Counted from the stretch's first letter, positions 17,612-27,900 are shown. The stretch is DNA of 64,000 bases from Hyphomonadaceae bacterium UBA1933 (GCA_002337085.1 DDFH01000007.1:1-64000); one strand, 5' to 3'. Notes: generated by a model from the sequence alone, not told the origin. Numbers and translations: made by a program.

Positions 17612-18330
17612 GAGTTATTCACTTAAAAAGTGTTGGATCAACTAATGATGAGGTTATACGCCTTGCCCAATCGGGCGAGGCGTTGCCTTTTTGGGTAGTT
17701 ACAGATGAACAAACCAATGGGCGCGGTCGCAGAGGGCGACAGTGGCAAGGACTAGATGGAAACCTTTTCGCTAGTGGAATTTATGAATTTACGCAAGAAC
17801 CTGCTGAAATTGCAACTCTTAGCTTTGTGGTTTCCTATTCATTGTTTGAAACATTATGCGAATATATCGACAAGAATAGAATTGCCTTAAAATGGCCTAA
17901 TGACGTATTGGTTGACGGTAAGAAAATAAGTGGAATTTTACTTGAAAGCCAAATTAAAAATAAAATTGTACAATTAGTAATTGGCGTCGGTTTAAATATT
18001 ATACATGCCCCGATCATTAATGAATATGGGACAACCTCAATAAAAGATTGCGCTTTAGAACACGCCAATAACTTAGAAAAAATGCAAATTTTAAATAATT
18101 TTTTGCAACGTTTAAAAATTAATCTGTCCCACTGGCAAGAATTTGGTGCTGCAGATATTATTGATGCGTGGAAGAAATATGCCTTTAAAATTAATAGAAC
18201 TATTAAAATTGCCCAAGGTAATAATCTAATAATCGGAGAAATGATTGACATTGCGCATAATGGTGAAATAATCTTGCGTAGTGGTGATGGCGAAATATAT
18301 AAAATAAATGCCGGTGAAGTATTATTGTAG
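17608..18330 (+). CDS. birA: Biotin--[acetyl-CoA-carboxylase] ligase
   Basis: Class I biotin protein ligase of 240 residues without the DNA-binding N-terminal domain, so it is an enzyme only and not a repressor. GRGRRGRQW is the biotinyl-AMP loop and KWPNDVLVDGKKISGILLES is the catalytic core. It attaches biotin to the carboxyl-carrier protein of acetyl-CoA carboxylase. The start is GTG, overlapping the nuoN stop as GTGA; nuoN-birA linkage is common in alphaproteobacteria. The last third is clearly more AT-rich and Lys/Asn/Ile-rich than nuo. Confidence 0.92.
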   Translation: MRVIHLKSVGSTNDEVIRLAQSGEALPFWVVTDEQTNGRGRRGRQWQGLDGNLFASGIYEFTQEPAEIATLSFVVSYSLFETLCEYIDKNRIALKWPNDVLVDGKKISGILLESQIKNKIVQLVIGVGLNIIHAPIINEYGTTSIKDCALEHANNLEKMQILNNFLQRLKINLSHWQEFGAADIIDAWKKYAFKINRTIKIAQGNNLIIGEMIDIAHNGEIILRSGDGEIYKINAGEVLL

Positions 18331-18421
18331 AATTGTACGTATAATATTTAATATTTAATATTACTTGATTTTATTTGTAACTAAAGTAGAACAGTAATGA
18401 TTATTAATGTGAGTATTGTAA

Positions 18422-19129
18422 GTGCTGTCTTCTATTAAAAGAAATGTTGTAACATTAACTTCAGTTTTTCTTTATTCGTTTCTTTTGGGTTGTAATGCTG
18501 AACATAAAAATACTGATATTCAAGAGCGTAAATTATGCTTTGTTGATGTAGGCGGTAGCTTTGGTAAGTCAGGGCTGCGTGCACGTCAATATATTGGCAA
18601 AGGGCCAAAATTTCGAATTATTCAATGGAAAACATTGGATTTCCCCGATGATTTGGATTTGAATCAAGAACAAAAGTTAATCGACAATCATGCATCATTA
18701 GCAGCCAAGATTTCATGGCGTGTAAGTGAAGTAAATGGAAGAATTGAATCACAACTCGATTCACTTGAGTTAATACCAATTAATTTTAAAGATGAACAAT
18801 TACATAAAATTGCGTCTTGGCGTTTGATTGGCGTTGATGGCGAAAAATACTCCTTCCCAATTACGGAAAATATCAAAAATTCTAAACCAGAATTATTTTC
18901 TGCCGAATCGAAAGGAATAATTATTCCCGGAACTCTCGCCGAAGATTTAGGCGGCGTTAATGGTTCATCGTTCAAAATCGGCGCCCTAGATGCAAATGGT
19001 GTTGTGCTTTTGCAAAAAGATATATTAGCCTCAAGTGGCTATATGTTTAAGGAACGCGCGATGTCAGCCATTGAAAAGCTTGATGAAATTGTAAAAATGC
19101 CGAATAAATGTCAAAAGGTATCAGACTGA
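18422..19129 (+). CDS. Predicted lipoprotein of unknown function
   Basis: A 235-residue protein that starts with GTG immediately after an in-frame stop. The N-terminus (KR, then a hydrophobic stretch ending FLLGC) is a lipoprotein signal peptide with lipidated C24. N25 follows, so it need not be retained in the inner membrane. The mature part is soluble, mixed alpha/beta by eye, with no motif I recognise. In many alphaproteobacteria the gene between birA and RNase J is coaX (type III pantothenate kinase); this protein shows no kinase motif. The signal sequence and length argue for a real gene even though the ribosome-binding site is weak. Confidence 0.75.
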   Translation: MLSSIKRNVVTLTSVFLYSFLLGCNAEHKNTDIQERKLCFVDVGGSFGKSGLRARQYIGKGPKFRIIQWKTLDFPDDLDLNQEQKLIDNHASLAAKISWRVSEVNGRIESQLDSLELIPINFKDEQLHKIASWRLIGVDGEKYSFPITENIKNSKPELFSAESKGIIIPGTLAEDLGGVNGSSFKIGALDANGVVLLQKDILASSGYMFKERAMSAIEKLDEIVKMPNKCQKVSD

Positions 19130-19217
19130 ATTCTATAATAGCAATCAGACATTTGGTGATTGCATTTTCTTGATATGATACTATTCATGCCCATATATTG
19201 GGAAATGGGATAAGTTA

Positions 19218-20882
19218 TTGCAAAATAGTCTAGTATTTTTACCACTTGGCGGCTCCAATGAAATTGGAATGAATTTGAATGCCTATGGTTATGGAACCGA
19301 AGAAAATCGTAAATGGATTGTGGTTGATTGCGGCGTTACGTTTGCGTCTGAACAGCATATCCCAGGTGTAGAAGTAATTTTACCGGATCCTGAATTTCTA
19401 ACAGGTGTAAAAGAGGATATTATTGGTATTGTTCTTACCCACGCGCACGAGGATCACATTGGCGCCCTTGGTCATTTATGGCTGAAACTAGAGGCTCCAT
19501 TATATGCAACTCCTTTCACCGCTGAGCTTATAAAAGATAAATTACGCGAACATAATTTAATTGACGCGGTTGAACTGAATGTTATCCCACTAAAAGGGGA
19601 AATAAATCTCGACCCTTTTTTGGTTGAATATGTTACCATCACACATTCAATACCTGAACCAAATGGGCTTAAAATAACTACCCCACTTGGCGTTGTTTTT
19701 CACACTGGTGACTGGAAAGTTGACCCTGATCCGATTGTGGGTGAGAATATTGATGTTGAAGCCCTTACAAAAATGGGTGACGACGGTGTTTTGGCAATGG
19801 TTTGTGATTCTACAAACGTATTTGTTGATGGGCAAAGTGGTTCAGAGGGTGCGGTTCGCAAGGAATTAGTCAAACTTGTATCTGAACAAAAGGGTAAAGT
19901 TGCGATTGCTTGCTTTGCATCAAATGTTGCCCGCGTTCTTAGTGGGGTAGAGGCTGCAAAACATAGCGGACGGGCTGTTTGCTTATTGGGACGTTCAATG
20001 GTTCGCGTTGTCGGTGCTGCGCGCAAAGTTGGAATAATAACCGATGCAGTTTTTGTAGAACCTGAAAAGGCATCAACCTATAAAGATAATGAAATTTTAT
20101 ATCTTTGCACTGGCTCACAAGGTGAACCTCGGGCGGCATTAAAACGCATCGCACAGGGCAAGCACCCAAGTTTAAATTTGGGGCAAGGCGATACAGTTAT
20201 TTTTTCTTCACGTGAAATCCCTGGTAACGAGCGCGATATTTATGATTTGATAAATGACTTTATGCTTGCTGGTGTTGAAGTTGTTACCGCACATGAGCGT
20301 GCAATCCACGTATCAGGTCACCCTTGTCGTGATGAATTGGCGCAAATGTATTCGTGGGTGCGCCCCAAAATTGCCATTCCAACACATGGCGAAAGACGAC
20401 ATTTAATCGAACACGCAAGATTGGCGCAGTCTTTACAAATTAAACAGACAATTACCCCACGTAATGGTGAAATGGTGCAGATTGCACCAAATGGCCCTAT
20501 GATTGTAGATGAAGTGCCAAACGGTAGGCTTTATGTAGATGGCAATACAATTATTGCCCAAGGGGCAGAAATCCTACGTGAAAGAAGTAAAATTGGCGAA
20601 AATGGTGTAATCGTCATAATGGTTAGTTTTGATAAAAAGGGACGAATTGTTGGCGGCCCTGATGTTCGCGCACGCGGCATTGCTGATAAAAATGGCGAAC
20701 CTTTAGGCGATACTCTTGATGTGATTGCTGATATTGCAGAAAAAACCATAGACAAATTGACTATTGCAGAACGGATTGATGAAGAATATTGCGAAAATAA
20801 AATCGTTCGCTCAATTCGTAAAAATATTTTTGACATTATCAAAAAGAAACCGATGGTCGAAGTTATGGTGATGGTCATATAG
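19218..20882 (+). CDS. rnj: Ribonuclease J
   Basis: Metallo-beta-lactamase/beta-CASP ribonuclease (554 residues) with 5'-exonuclease and endonuclease activity in RNA maturation and decay. The zinc motif is H75-A-H77-E78-D79-H80. HTGDWKVDPDPI, FSSREIPGNE and the beta-CASP motif HVSGHPCRDEL/PTHGERRHL follow. The start is TTG 19218, since no ATG lies before the conserved beginning LVFLPLGGSNEIGMN, with GGGA upstream. It lies ten bases before the epimerase gene and probably shares its transcript. Confidence 0.94.
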   Translation: MQNSLVFLPLGGSNEIGMNLNAYGYGTEENRKWIVVDCGVTFASEQHIPGVEVILPDPEFLTGVKEDIIGIVLTHAHEDHIGALGHLWLKLEAPLYATPFTAELIKDKLREHNLIDAVELNVIPLKGEINLDPFLVEYVTITHSIPEPNGLKITTPLGVVFHTGDWKVDPDPIVGENIDVEALTKMGDDGVLAMVCDSTNVFVDGQSGSEGAVRKELVKLVSEQKGKVAIACFASNVARVLSGVEAAKHSGRAVCLLGRSMVRVVGAARKVGIITDAVFVEPEKASTYKDNEILYLCTGSQGEPRAALKRIAQGKHPSLNLGQGDTVIFSSREIPGNERDIYDLINDFMLAGVEVVTAHERAIHVSGHPCRDELAQMYSWVRPKIAIPTHGERRHLIEHARLAQSLQIKQTITPRNGEMVQIAPNGPMIVDEVPNGRLYVDGNTIIAQGAEILRERSKIGENGVIVIMVSFDKKGRIVGGPDVRARGIADKNGEPLGDTLDVIADIAEKTIDKLTIAERIDEEYCENKIVRSIRKNIFDIIKKKPMVEVMVMVI

Positions 20883-20892
20883 GGGTATATAA

Positions 20893-21315
20893 ATGAAAAT
20901 AGGAAGACTTAATCACGTTGGTATCGCTGTTCCTTCAATCGAAGAAGCTTGGAAAACCTATAAAACACTTTATGGCGTTGAAGATAAAGACATTACACCA
21001 ATTGGCGAAATGGAAAGCCAGGGCGTGAAATATTCATTTGTAAATGTTGCCAATTCCCAAATCGAACTTATTGAACCATTGGGTGAAAAATCACCTATTC
21101 GTAAGTTCCTTGAAAAGAATCCAGTAGGCGGTCAGCATCACATGTGTTTTGAGGTTGATGACGTTCATAAAGCACGTGAAGAAGCAATTGCCGAAGGGGC
21201 CACTGTTTTGAATGAGCCACGTATTGGTGCACATGGCACATTAATTATTTTTATCCACCCTAAAAATTCGAACGGGGTTTTAATTGAATTAATGGAACCA
21301 CCAAAAGGTCATTAA
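20893..21315 (+). CDS. mce: Methylmalonyl-CoA epimerase
   Basis: Vicinal-oxygen-chelate fold protein of 140 residues that interconverts (S)- and (R)-methylmalonyl-CoA in propionyl-CoA catabolism. Metal ligands are visible in LNHVGIAVP (H8), the GGQHHMCFEVDDV segment and the C-terminal LIELMEPPKGH glutamate. A good ribosome-binding site (AGGGG) precedes the ATG. No mutase or propionyl-CoA carboxylase gene lies in the window. The pairing of rnj with this epimerase is known in alphaproteobacteria. Confidence 0.93.
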   Translation: MKIGRLNHVGIAVPSIEEAWKTYKTLYGVEDKDITPIGEMESQGVKYSFVNVANSQIELIEPLGEKSPIRKFLEKNPVGGQHHMCFEVDDVHKAREEAIAEGATVLNEPRIGAHGTLIIFIHPKNSNGVLIELMEPPKGH

Positions 21316-21346
21316 TTAATCTGTTGCAATAAATGCGAAACAAACT

Positions 21347-21379
21347 GGATTAGCCACTGTCTTTTGGCTAATCCTTTTT
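21347..21379 (+). terminator. Rho-independent terminator after mce
   Basis: GGATTAGCCA (21347-21356) pairs perfectly with TGGCTAATCC (21365-21374), followed by TTTTT. It ends the rnj-mce transcript and separates it from proS. Confidence 0.88.
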
Positions 21380-21422
21380 GTATTAATAACTATTAGTTTT
21401 AATTTTTTCAAAGAGGCTTAAC

Positions 21423-22760
21423 ATGCGCCTGACGCGCTATTTTCTTCCTGTTCTCAAAGAAACCCCAAAAGAGGCACAAATTGTATCGCACCAACTTATG
21501 TTGCGTGCTGGGCTTATAAAACAACAATCTGCTGGGGTTTATGTTTGGCTTCCCTTTGGTTTAAAGGTACTCAAGAAAATTGAGAATATTATTCGTGAAG
21601 AACAGAATAATGCAGGTGCCATTGAGATTTTGATGCCAACAATGCAGGGTGCGGACTTATGGCGTGAATCAGGTCGTTATGATGATTATGGCCTTGAAAT
21701 GCTTAGAATTAAAGATCGTCATGAACGTGATTTATTGTTTGGTCCGACGGCTGAAGAGGTTGTGACCGACGTTTTCAGAACTTATGTGCGCTCTTATAAA
21801 GATTTGCCACTTAATTTATATAATATCCAATGGAAGTTTCGAGATGAAATTCGTCCACGTTTCGGTGTTATGCGTGGGCGTGAGTTTCTTATGAAAGATG
21901 CCTATTCATTTGATATTGATGAGGCTGGCGCACGCGATTCATATCGCAAAATGTTTCTTGCTTATTTGCGGACTTTCCAAAGAATGGGTTTGCGCGGCGT
22001 TCCAATGCGCGCCGACACCGGTCCAATTGGCGGTGACTTAAGCCATGAATTCATCATTCTTGCCCCAACTGGTGAATCTGGTGTCTTCTATGATGCTATT
22101 TATGAAGAGCGCGATTGGGCTAATGCAGAAATTGATTTTTCAAACACCGAAAGCGGTCGTACTCAAAGAGAAGAATTATTTAATGAAGTTCTTCAATCAT
22201 ATGCCGCGACGGATGAAATGCATGATGATGCAGAATTTAAAACCAAGGTTCCAGAAGAACGCCGTCGCGAAGGACGTGGTATCGAGGTTGGGCATATTTT
22301 CTTCTTTGGCGAAAAATATTCAAAACCTATGGGCGCAAGAATTATGGGGCCAGAAGGTAAAGAAATAAATGCACAAATGGGTTCATATGGCATTGGCGTA
22401 TCGCGCCTTGTTGGTGCAATTATTGAAGCCAGCCATGATGAAAATGGCATTGTATGGCCAAAAGAAATTACACCATTTGACTTGGGCATCATTAATTTAA
22501 AATCAGGTGATACTGAATGCGATGCACTTTGTGATAAACTTTATGAAATCGCATTAAAAGCAGGGCGCGAGCCACTTTATGATGATCGTAATGAACGTGC
22601 CGGTGCAAAGTTTGCAACAATGGACTTAATTGGTGTTCCAACCCAAGTTACAATTGGACCACGCGGTATTCAAAATGGTGTCATCGAGATTAAAGATCGC
22701 AAAACCCAAGAGAAAAAGGAAATTCCAATTACGGAATTTGAAGCGTGGCTAAAAGCATGA
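21423..22760 (+). CDS. proS: Prolyl-tRNA synthetase, short form
   Basis: Class II aminoacyl-tRNA synthetase of 445 residues. GLIKQQSAGVYVWLPFGLKVL begins the catalytic domain (motif 1 region); FRDEIRPRFGVMRGREFLMKDAYSF in two pieces is motif 2, and GSYGIGVSRLVGAIIE is motif 3. The editing insertion between motifs 2 and 3 found in the roughly 570-residue Escherichia coli enzyme is missing, as is usual in alphaproteobacteria and mitochondria. The C-terminal anticodon-binding domain is present. The stop overlaps lolC as ATGA. Confidence 0.95.
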   Translation: MRLTRYFLPVLKETPKEAQIVSHQLMLRAGLIKQQSAGVYVWLPFGLKVLKKIENIIREEQNNAGAIEILMPTMQGADLWRESGRYDDYGLEMLRIKDRHERDLLFGPTAEEVVTDVFRTYVRSYKDLPLNLYNIQWKFRDEIRPRFGVMRGREFLMKDAYSFDIDEAGARDSYRKMFLAYLRTFQRMGLRGVPMRADTGPIGGDLSHEFIILAPTGESGVFYDAIYEERDWANAEIDFSNTESGRTQREELFNEVLQSYAATDEMHDDAEFKTKVPEERRREGRGIEVGHIFFFGEKYSKPMGARIMGPEGKEINAQMGSYGIGVSRLVGAIIEASHDENGIVWPKEITPFDLGIINLKSGDTECDALCDKLYEIALKAGREPLYDDRNERAGAKFATMDLIGVPTQVTIGPRGIQNGVIEIKDRKTQEKKEIPITEFEAWLKA

Positions 22761-24037
22761 GTGAAATAGTCGCTAATCCTAAACCATTCGGCGAATGGGA
22801 ACGAAAAATTGCCATGCGCTATTTGCGCGCCAAAAAGGAAAATGGCGGGGTTACTCTTATTTCTACCATCAGCTTTTTTGGTATTTTGCTTGCGGTTGCG
22901 GTTCTTATCATCGTCATGAGCGTTATGAACGGTTTTAGGACTGAGTTGCTTAATCGTGTTCTTGGCGTAAACGGGCATGTATTCGTTGACACACGCGGGC
23001 TAACACCGCCAATGGTTGATAATTTTGTCCGTGATGCTGGTAAAATAACCGGCGTTAAATCGCTTACAAGGCTTACACAGGGGCAAGTATTAGCGGTCGG
23101 CAATGCGGGTGCAACCCGTGGTGCAATGGTACAGGGGACAGAGCGCGGTGACTTAATGAAACTTGACATGGTTTCAAAAAATGTCATTGGCGGCAGTTTA
23201 AATAATTACGGCAAGGGTGAATATGGTGGCGATGAAATCGCTATTGGCTCTGGGCTTGCAAGTGACTTAAACCTTTTGCAAGGTGATTATATAAATCTTG
23301 TTTCGCCTTCTGGTGCAGTTACCGCATTTGGTGCAGCACCAGTAAGTAAAGAATATAAAGTTGGCGCAATTTTTGACGTGGGTATGAGTGAGTATGACAA
23401 TAGCCTCATTTACATGCCACTTGAACAGGCACAATTGTTTTTTGGGAGGGAAGGCGTTGTTGAGATGGTCGAGGCACGCCTTGATAATCCAGACAATACT
23501 GAACCAGTAATGGCACAATTTTCAAAATTATTGCCAAATACAATTATCACTGATTGGCGGCAACATTCAGAAAGCCTTGTCTCGGCACTTGGTGTCGAGC
23601 GTGCTGTAATGCGGTTAATATTGATGATGTTGGTAGTTATTGCGGCGCTAAACATTATTTCTGGACTTGTTATGCTTGTTAAAAACAAAGGGCGCGACAT
23701 TGCCGTATTGCGGACAATTGGTGCTTCACAAGGTGCGATAATGCGCATATTTTTAATGATTGGTGCAAGCATTGGCGTTTTAGGCACTATTTTTGGGGTT
23801 GTTGCCGGAACTTTGTTTTGTTTGAATATACATACAATTCAAAAAATTGTTGAGATGGTCTTTGGCCCAGTATTTCCATCAGAAGTATATTTCTTAAAGC
23901 AAATCCCCGCCCATGTTGAATGGAGTGAGGTTGTAATAGTTGCTAGCTTTTCACTTATCATGAGTGTGCTTGTGACATTGCCACCTGCATGGCGTGCCGC
24001 ACGTCTCGACCCTGTGGAGGCACTTCGCTATGAGTGA
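22757..24037 (+). CDS. lolC: Lipoprotein-releasing ABC transporter permease (LolC/LolE family)
   Basis: About 426 residues with the MacB/FtsX topology: one helix near residues 25-55 after RYLRAKKENGGVTLIS, a large periplasmic domain, and three helices in the C-terminal third (IAALNIISGLVMLVKNKGRDIAVLRTIG is split by the coupling loop). With LolD it extracts outer-membrane lipoproteins from the inner membrane. Only one permease gene is present next to lolD, so the transporter is likely a homodimeric LolF-like type. ATG 22757 overlaps the proS stop; the GTG at 22745 is less likely. Confidence 0.92.
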   Translation: MSEIVANPKPFGEWERKIAMRYLRAKKENGGVTLISTISFFGILLAVAVLIIVMSVMNGFRTELLNRVLGVNGHVFVDTRGLTPPMVDNFVRDAGKITGVKSLTRLTQGQVLAVGNAGATRGAMVQGTERGDLMKLDMVSKNVIGGSLNNYGKGEYGGDEIAIGSGLASDLNLLQGDYINLVSPSGAVTAFGAAPVSKEYKVGAIFDVGMSEYDNSLIYMPLEQAQLFFGREGVVEMVEARLDNPDNTEPVMAQFSKLLPNTIITDWRQHSESLVSALGVERAVMRLILMMLVVIAALNIISGLVMLVKNKGRDIAVLRTIGASQGAIMRIFLMIGASIGVLGTIFGVVAGTLFCLNIHTIQKIVEMVFGPVFPSEVYFLKQIPAHVEWSEVVIVASFSLIMSVLVTLPPAWRAARLDPVEALRYE

Positions 24038-24713
24038 GGTTATTTTAAAAACCGAAGGTTTGATACGTTCTTATTCGACACAAGCTGGTGTTTTAGAGGT
24101 TTTGCGTGGCGTTGATTTTACAATACGCAAAGGCGAAATTGTTGGTCTTATTGGGCCATCTGGTTCTGGTAAATCTTCATTGTTACATTCTGTTGGTTTG
24201 TTGGAAGAAACTCAGGGCGGAAAGATTTCAATCCTTGGTCAGGATGTTTCATCATTAAACGATAATGAAAGGACAAAAGTTCGCCGCGATAAAATGGGCT
24301 TTGTTTACCAGTTCCATAATTTGTTGCCAGAGCTTGACGCGTGTGAGAACATTGCGCTACCCATGTTAATTGCGGGTCATTCACGTGAAACAGCAAATAA
24401 AAGAGCGGTTGAATTGCTTGGGTTATTGGGGTTAGGCGGGCGCATAAAACATTTGCCTGCACAATTATCAGGTGGTGAACAGCAAAGGGTTGCAATCGGG
24501 CGCGCCTTGGTAAATCATCCAAAACTGCTACTTGCCGATGAGCCAACTGGAAATCTTGATCCGCAAACCTCCATTTATGTCCTTGAATTTTTAGCAAAAA
24601 TTGCCAAAGAAGAAAATGTCGCCGCACTTATTGGCACACATAATCTTGAACTTGCGCATAAGATGGATCGCATAGTTCGTATTGAAAATGGTCATTTAGT
24701 AGAAGAAAAATAA
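24030..24713 (+). CDS. lolD: Lipoprotein-releasing ABC transporter ATP-binding protein
   Basis: ABC ATPase of 227 residues. Walker A is G42-PSGSGKS, the Q-loop is FVYQFHNLLPELDACEN, the signature is LSGGEQQRVAIGRAL (L146 on), Walker B is LLLADEPTGNLD and the H-loop is GTHN. It drives the Lol lipoprotein-sorting permease. ATG 24030 has a strong GGAGG upstream and overlaps the lolC end by eight bases; longer versions starting at 23994 run inside lolC without a ribosome-binding site. Confidence 0.95.
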   Translation: MSEVILKTEGLIRSYSTQAGVLEVLRGVDFTIRKGEIVGLIGPSGSGKSSLLHSVGLLEETQGGKISILGQDVSSLNDNERTKVRRDKMGFVYQFHNLLPELDACENIALPMLIAGHSRETANKRAVELLGLLGLGGRIKHLPAQLSGGEQQRVAIGRALVNHPKLLLADEPTGNLDPQTSIYVLEFLAKIAKEENVAALIGTHNLELAHKMDRIVRIENGHLVEEK

Positions 24714-24755
24714 TTATATTGATAAAATTTTATGCTTGACATTAATTATAAAATA

Positions 24756-24770
24756 GAACACAACCAGAAC
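24756..24770. promoter_or_regulatory. LexA (SOS) box upstream of the small membrane peptide and dnaE
   Basis: GAAC-ACAACCA-GAAC is an exact match to the alphaproteobacterial LexA operator GTTC-N7-GTTC (read on the other strand), and the lexA promoter in this same window carries the same motif. A TTGACA at 24736-24741 lies 14 bases upstream, so LexA would cover the -10 region of a promoter there. A third GAAC at 24774 follows. The box is 38 bases before the small ORF start and about 216 bases before dnaE. Confidence 0.82.
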
Positions 24771-24808
24771 ATAGAACAAAATAGAAACAAATTGTTCGAG
24801 AGGTTGTC

Positions 24809-24904
24809 ATGGAAGTTGAATTCTCAATTGAAGATTTATTAGGCTTAATCGCAATTATCACTTGTTCTGTTGTTATGTGGGGCATTGGTTCATTCTTTGG
24901 CTAA
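24809..24904 (+). CDS. sidA: SOS-controlled 31-residue membrane peptide, SidA-like division inhibitor candidate
   Basis: Short ORF of 31 codons (ATG to TAA) with a strong ribosome-binding site GAGAGG five bases before the ATG. The peptide has an acidic start (E2, E4, E8, D9) and one hydrophobic segment from about residue 10 to the end, with W24 near its end: a single-pass inner-membrane peptide. A LexA box lies 38 bases upstream, and dnaE begins 82 bases downstream. In Caulobacter, SidA is a 29-residue SOS-induced inner-membrane inhibitor of the divisome (FtsW/FtsN), and I recall its gene lying just upstream of dnaE. Length, topology, regulation and position agree; sequence identity was not checked, so orthology is inference. 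Confidence 0.68.
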   Translation: MEVEFSIEDLLGLIAIITCSVVMWGIGSFFG

Positions 24905-24986
24905 TGTGTGCGTAAACTGAAATTTACTGTGGGTAATTGCAGATTTATGTTTCCCATTTATCTGAATTGCGCCATTTAGATTAGTT

Positions 24987-27900
24987 ATGGCAGAACCAAG
25001 ATTTATACATTTAAGGCTCAGAACCGCATATTCGCTGCTTGATGGTGCGATGACAGTTAAAAAGGTTTCTGCGGTCGCAAAAGACAGGCATCTGCCGGCA
25101 CTTGGTATTTCTGATCCTAATTTATTTGGCGCACTTGAATATTCTGAAACTCTTGCCAGTAGTGGCGTTCAACCAATTGTTGGTTTATGCTTTTCATGTT
25201 TTTTGCGTCATGAAGATGAAACTGTTACAAGCGGTAGTATTGCTTTAATCGCAAAAGATCAAATTGGCTTTGATAATCTTATGCTATTATCAAGCACTAA
25301 TTTCTTGGAAGGTGAGCCAGGCGACAATTCTGTTGATATTCAGAAGCTTTTTGATAATAAAGAAGGTCTTATTGTTCTTACTGGTGGTTGGCAATCGCCA
25401 ATTAATAAATCTTTTTTTGATAATAAGCCACAATATGCACTAGACTGGCTTGATAAATTAAAAGATGAATTTTCAAATAATTTATATATAGAAATCCAAC
25501 GTCATGGCAGACAAGATGAATTGGCAACCGAGTCGCAATTAATTGATTATGCCTATGAGCATGACATACCATTAGTTGGAACAAATGATATTCGCTTTTT
25601 ATCGCGTGATAAATATTATTCGCACGAAGTTCTTACATGTATCGGGACTGGTGATAAAATTTCCAATCCAGACCGTACTCGTCTTACCGAAGAACACTTC
25701 TTCAAAACGGAAGATGAAATGTGTGCGCTTTTTGCAGATTTACCTGAGTGTCTTGCAAATAGTGTTGAAATTGCAAAACGCTGCTCGGTTCGTGCTGTTA
25801 AAAGAAAACCAATTTTGCCAAGTTTTGACAATGGGGAAGGGCGCTCTGAAAGCGATGAATTATATGAACAGGCAAAAGCAGGTCTCGAATATCGTTTAAA
25901 AACTCGTCCACCAGTTAAATCAGTTGAAGAGTATCAACAAAGGCTTGAGTTTGAGATTTCAATTATCAACCGTATGGGGTTTGCGGGTTACTTCCTTATA
26001 GTATCTGACTTTATTAAATGGGCGAAGGCGCACGATATACCTGTTGGTCCGGGTCGCGGTTCCGGTGCCGGCTCTATTGTTGCTTATAGTTTGCAAATTA
26101 CAGATTTAGATCCACTTGAATTTGGGTTACTTTTCGAACGATTCTTGAATCCAGAACGTATTTCCATGCCCGATTTCGACGTTGATTTTTGCCAAGATAG
26201 ACGTGAAGAAGTTATTTCATATGTTCAAGAAAAATATGGTTTTGAACGTGTGTCACAAATTATCACCTTTGGTACATTGCAGGCACGTGCTGCCGTACGT
26301 GACGTTGGTCGGGTTCTTGATATGTCATTCATGCGGGTTAGTGAAATTACAAAACTAATTCCCAATAATCCTGCAAATCCAGTTAGCCTTCGTAAGGCAC
26401 TAGAGATGGAAGAACGGCTCAAGCAGTCTTATGACAATGATGAGGCGGTGCACAATATTTATGACACCGCTATGGAGCTTGAGGGGCTTTACCGAAACTG
26501 TTCTACACACGCCGCAGGTGTGGTAATTGCAGGTCGCCCAATAAAAGAACTTGTACCGCTATATAAAGATCCAAAATCTGATATTCCTGCGACCCAATAT
26601 AATATGAAATGGTCTGAATCCGCAGGGTTGGTAAAGTTCGATTTTTTGGGTCTAAAGACGCTTACCGTTATTAAATACGCGATTGATTTACTTCGTGCGC
26701 GCGGAATTGATGTTAACTTTGCCTCACAACGTTATGATGATAAAGAAGTTTTTGATTTTTTATGTCAGGGTAATACTTTGGGCGTTTTCCAGCTCGAGGG
26801 TCAGGGTATGCGTGATACATTGCGCAAAATGGTGCCAAACTGCCTTGATGATATTATCGCATTGATTTCACTTTACCGTCCTGGCCCGATGGAAAATATT
26901 CCGCTTTATTGCGATGTTAAGGCAGGTAAGCACCCACCAGATTTTCTTCACCCATCACTTGAGCCAGTGTTAAAAGAAACCCATGGGGTTATCATTTATC
27001 AAGAACAAGTTATGCAAATTGCACAAATTCTGTCTGGTTACTCCCTTGGTGAGGCGGACATTCTGCGTCGCGCAATGGGTAAAAAACAAAAAGATGAAAT
27101 GGCAAAACAACGTCAACGTTTTGCGGAAGGCGCCAAGGAAAAAGGTATTGATCCTGATCTTGCGGGTTCAATTTTTGATTTGGTTGATAAATTTGCGGGC
27201 TATGGTTTTAACAAATCTCACGCGGCTGCCTATGCGGTTATTTCGTATCAAACAGCATGGCTAAAAGCAAAATATCCGGTTGAATTTTTGGTTGCGGCAA
27301 TGAATTTGGATATTGAAGATACAACTAAATTAGGTGCCTATGTTACCGAGGCAAAACGGCTTGGAATTATTGTTAATCCACCCAATGTTAATAAATCTGG
27401 TGCCTATTTCAAAATTGAGAATGGCGAAATCTTATATGCGCTTGGGGCAATTAAAAATATTGGGCCAAAAGCAATGCAAGCAGTTGAAGATGATGTAATC
27501 GCCAATGGTAAATTTGCAAATATTCATGAATTTATGGAACGTATTGGCCCTAGAAATTTGAATAAGCGTGCGATTGAAAACCTTGCAAAGTCTGGTGCAT
27601 TTGATGAAATTGAACCTAATCGTGCATTGGTTGTCGAGGCTGCTGATATGCTCATGTCACACGCGGCATCATGCAATAATGAGGCAGAAAAGAACCAGAT
27701 TAGCCTTTTTGGCGATTCTGTTACGCCGCCACGTGTTCCTTTGCCAAATGTAAATCAATGGGCGGAACAAGAGAAACTTTCACATGAATTTGCGGCACTA
27801 GGTTTATTTCTATCTGGGCATCCGCTTGATGATATTGCTGAAATTCTAATTGCAAGAAGAACTGTGTTTTTTGGAAACATCGCTGAAAGCATGCAAACTT

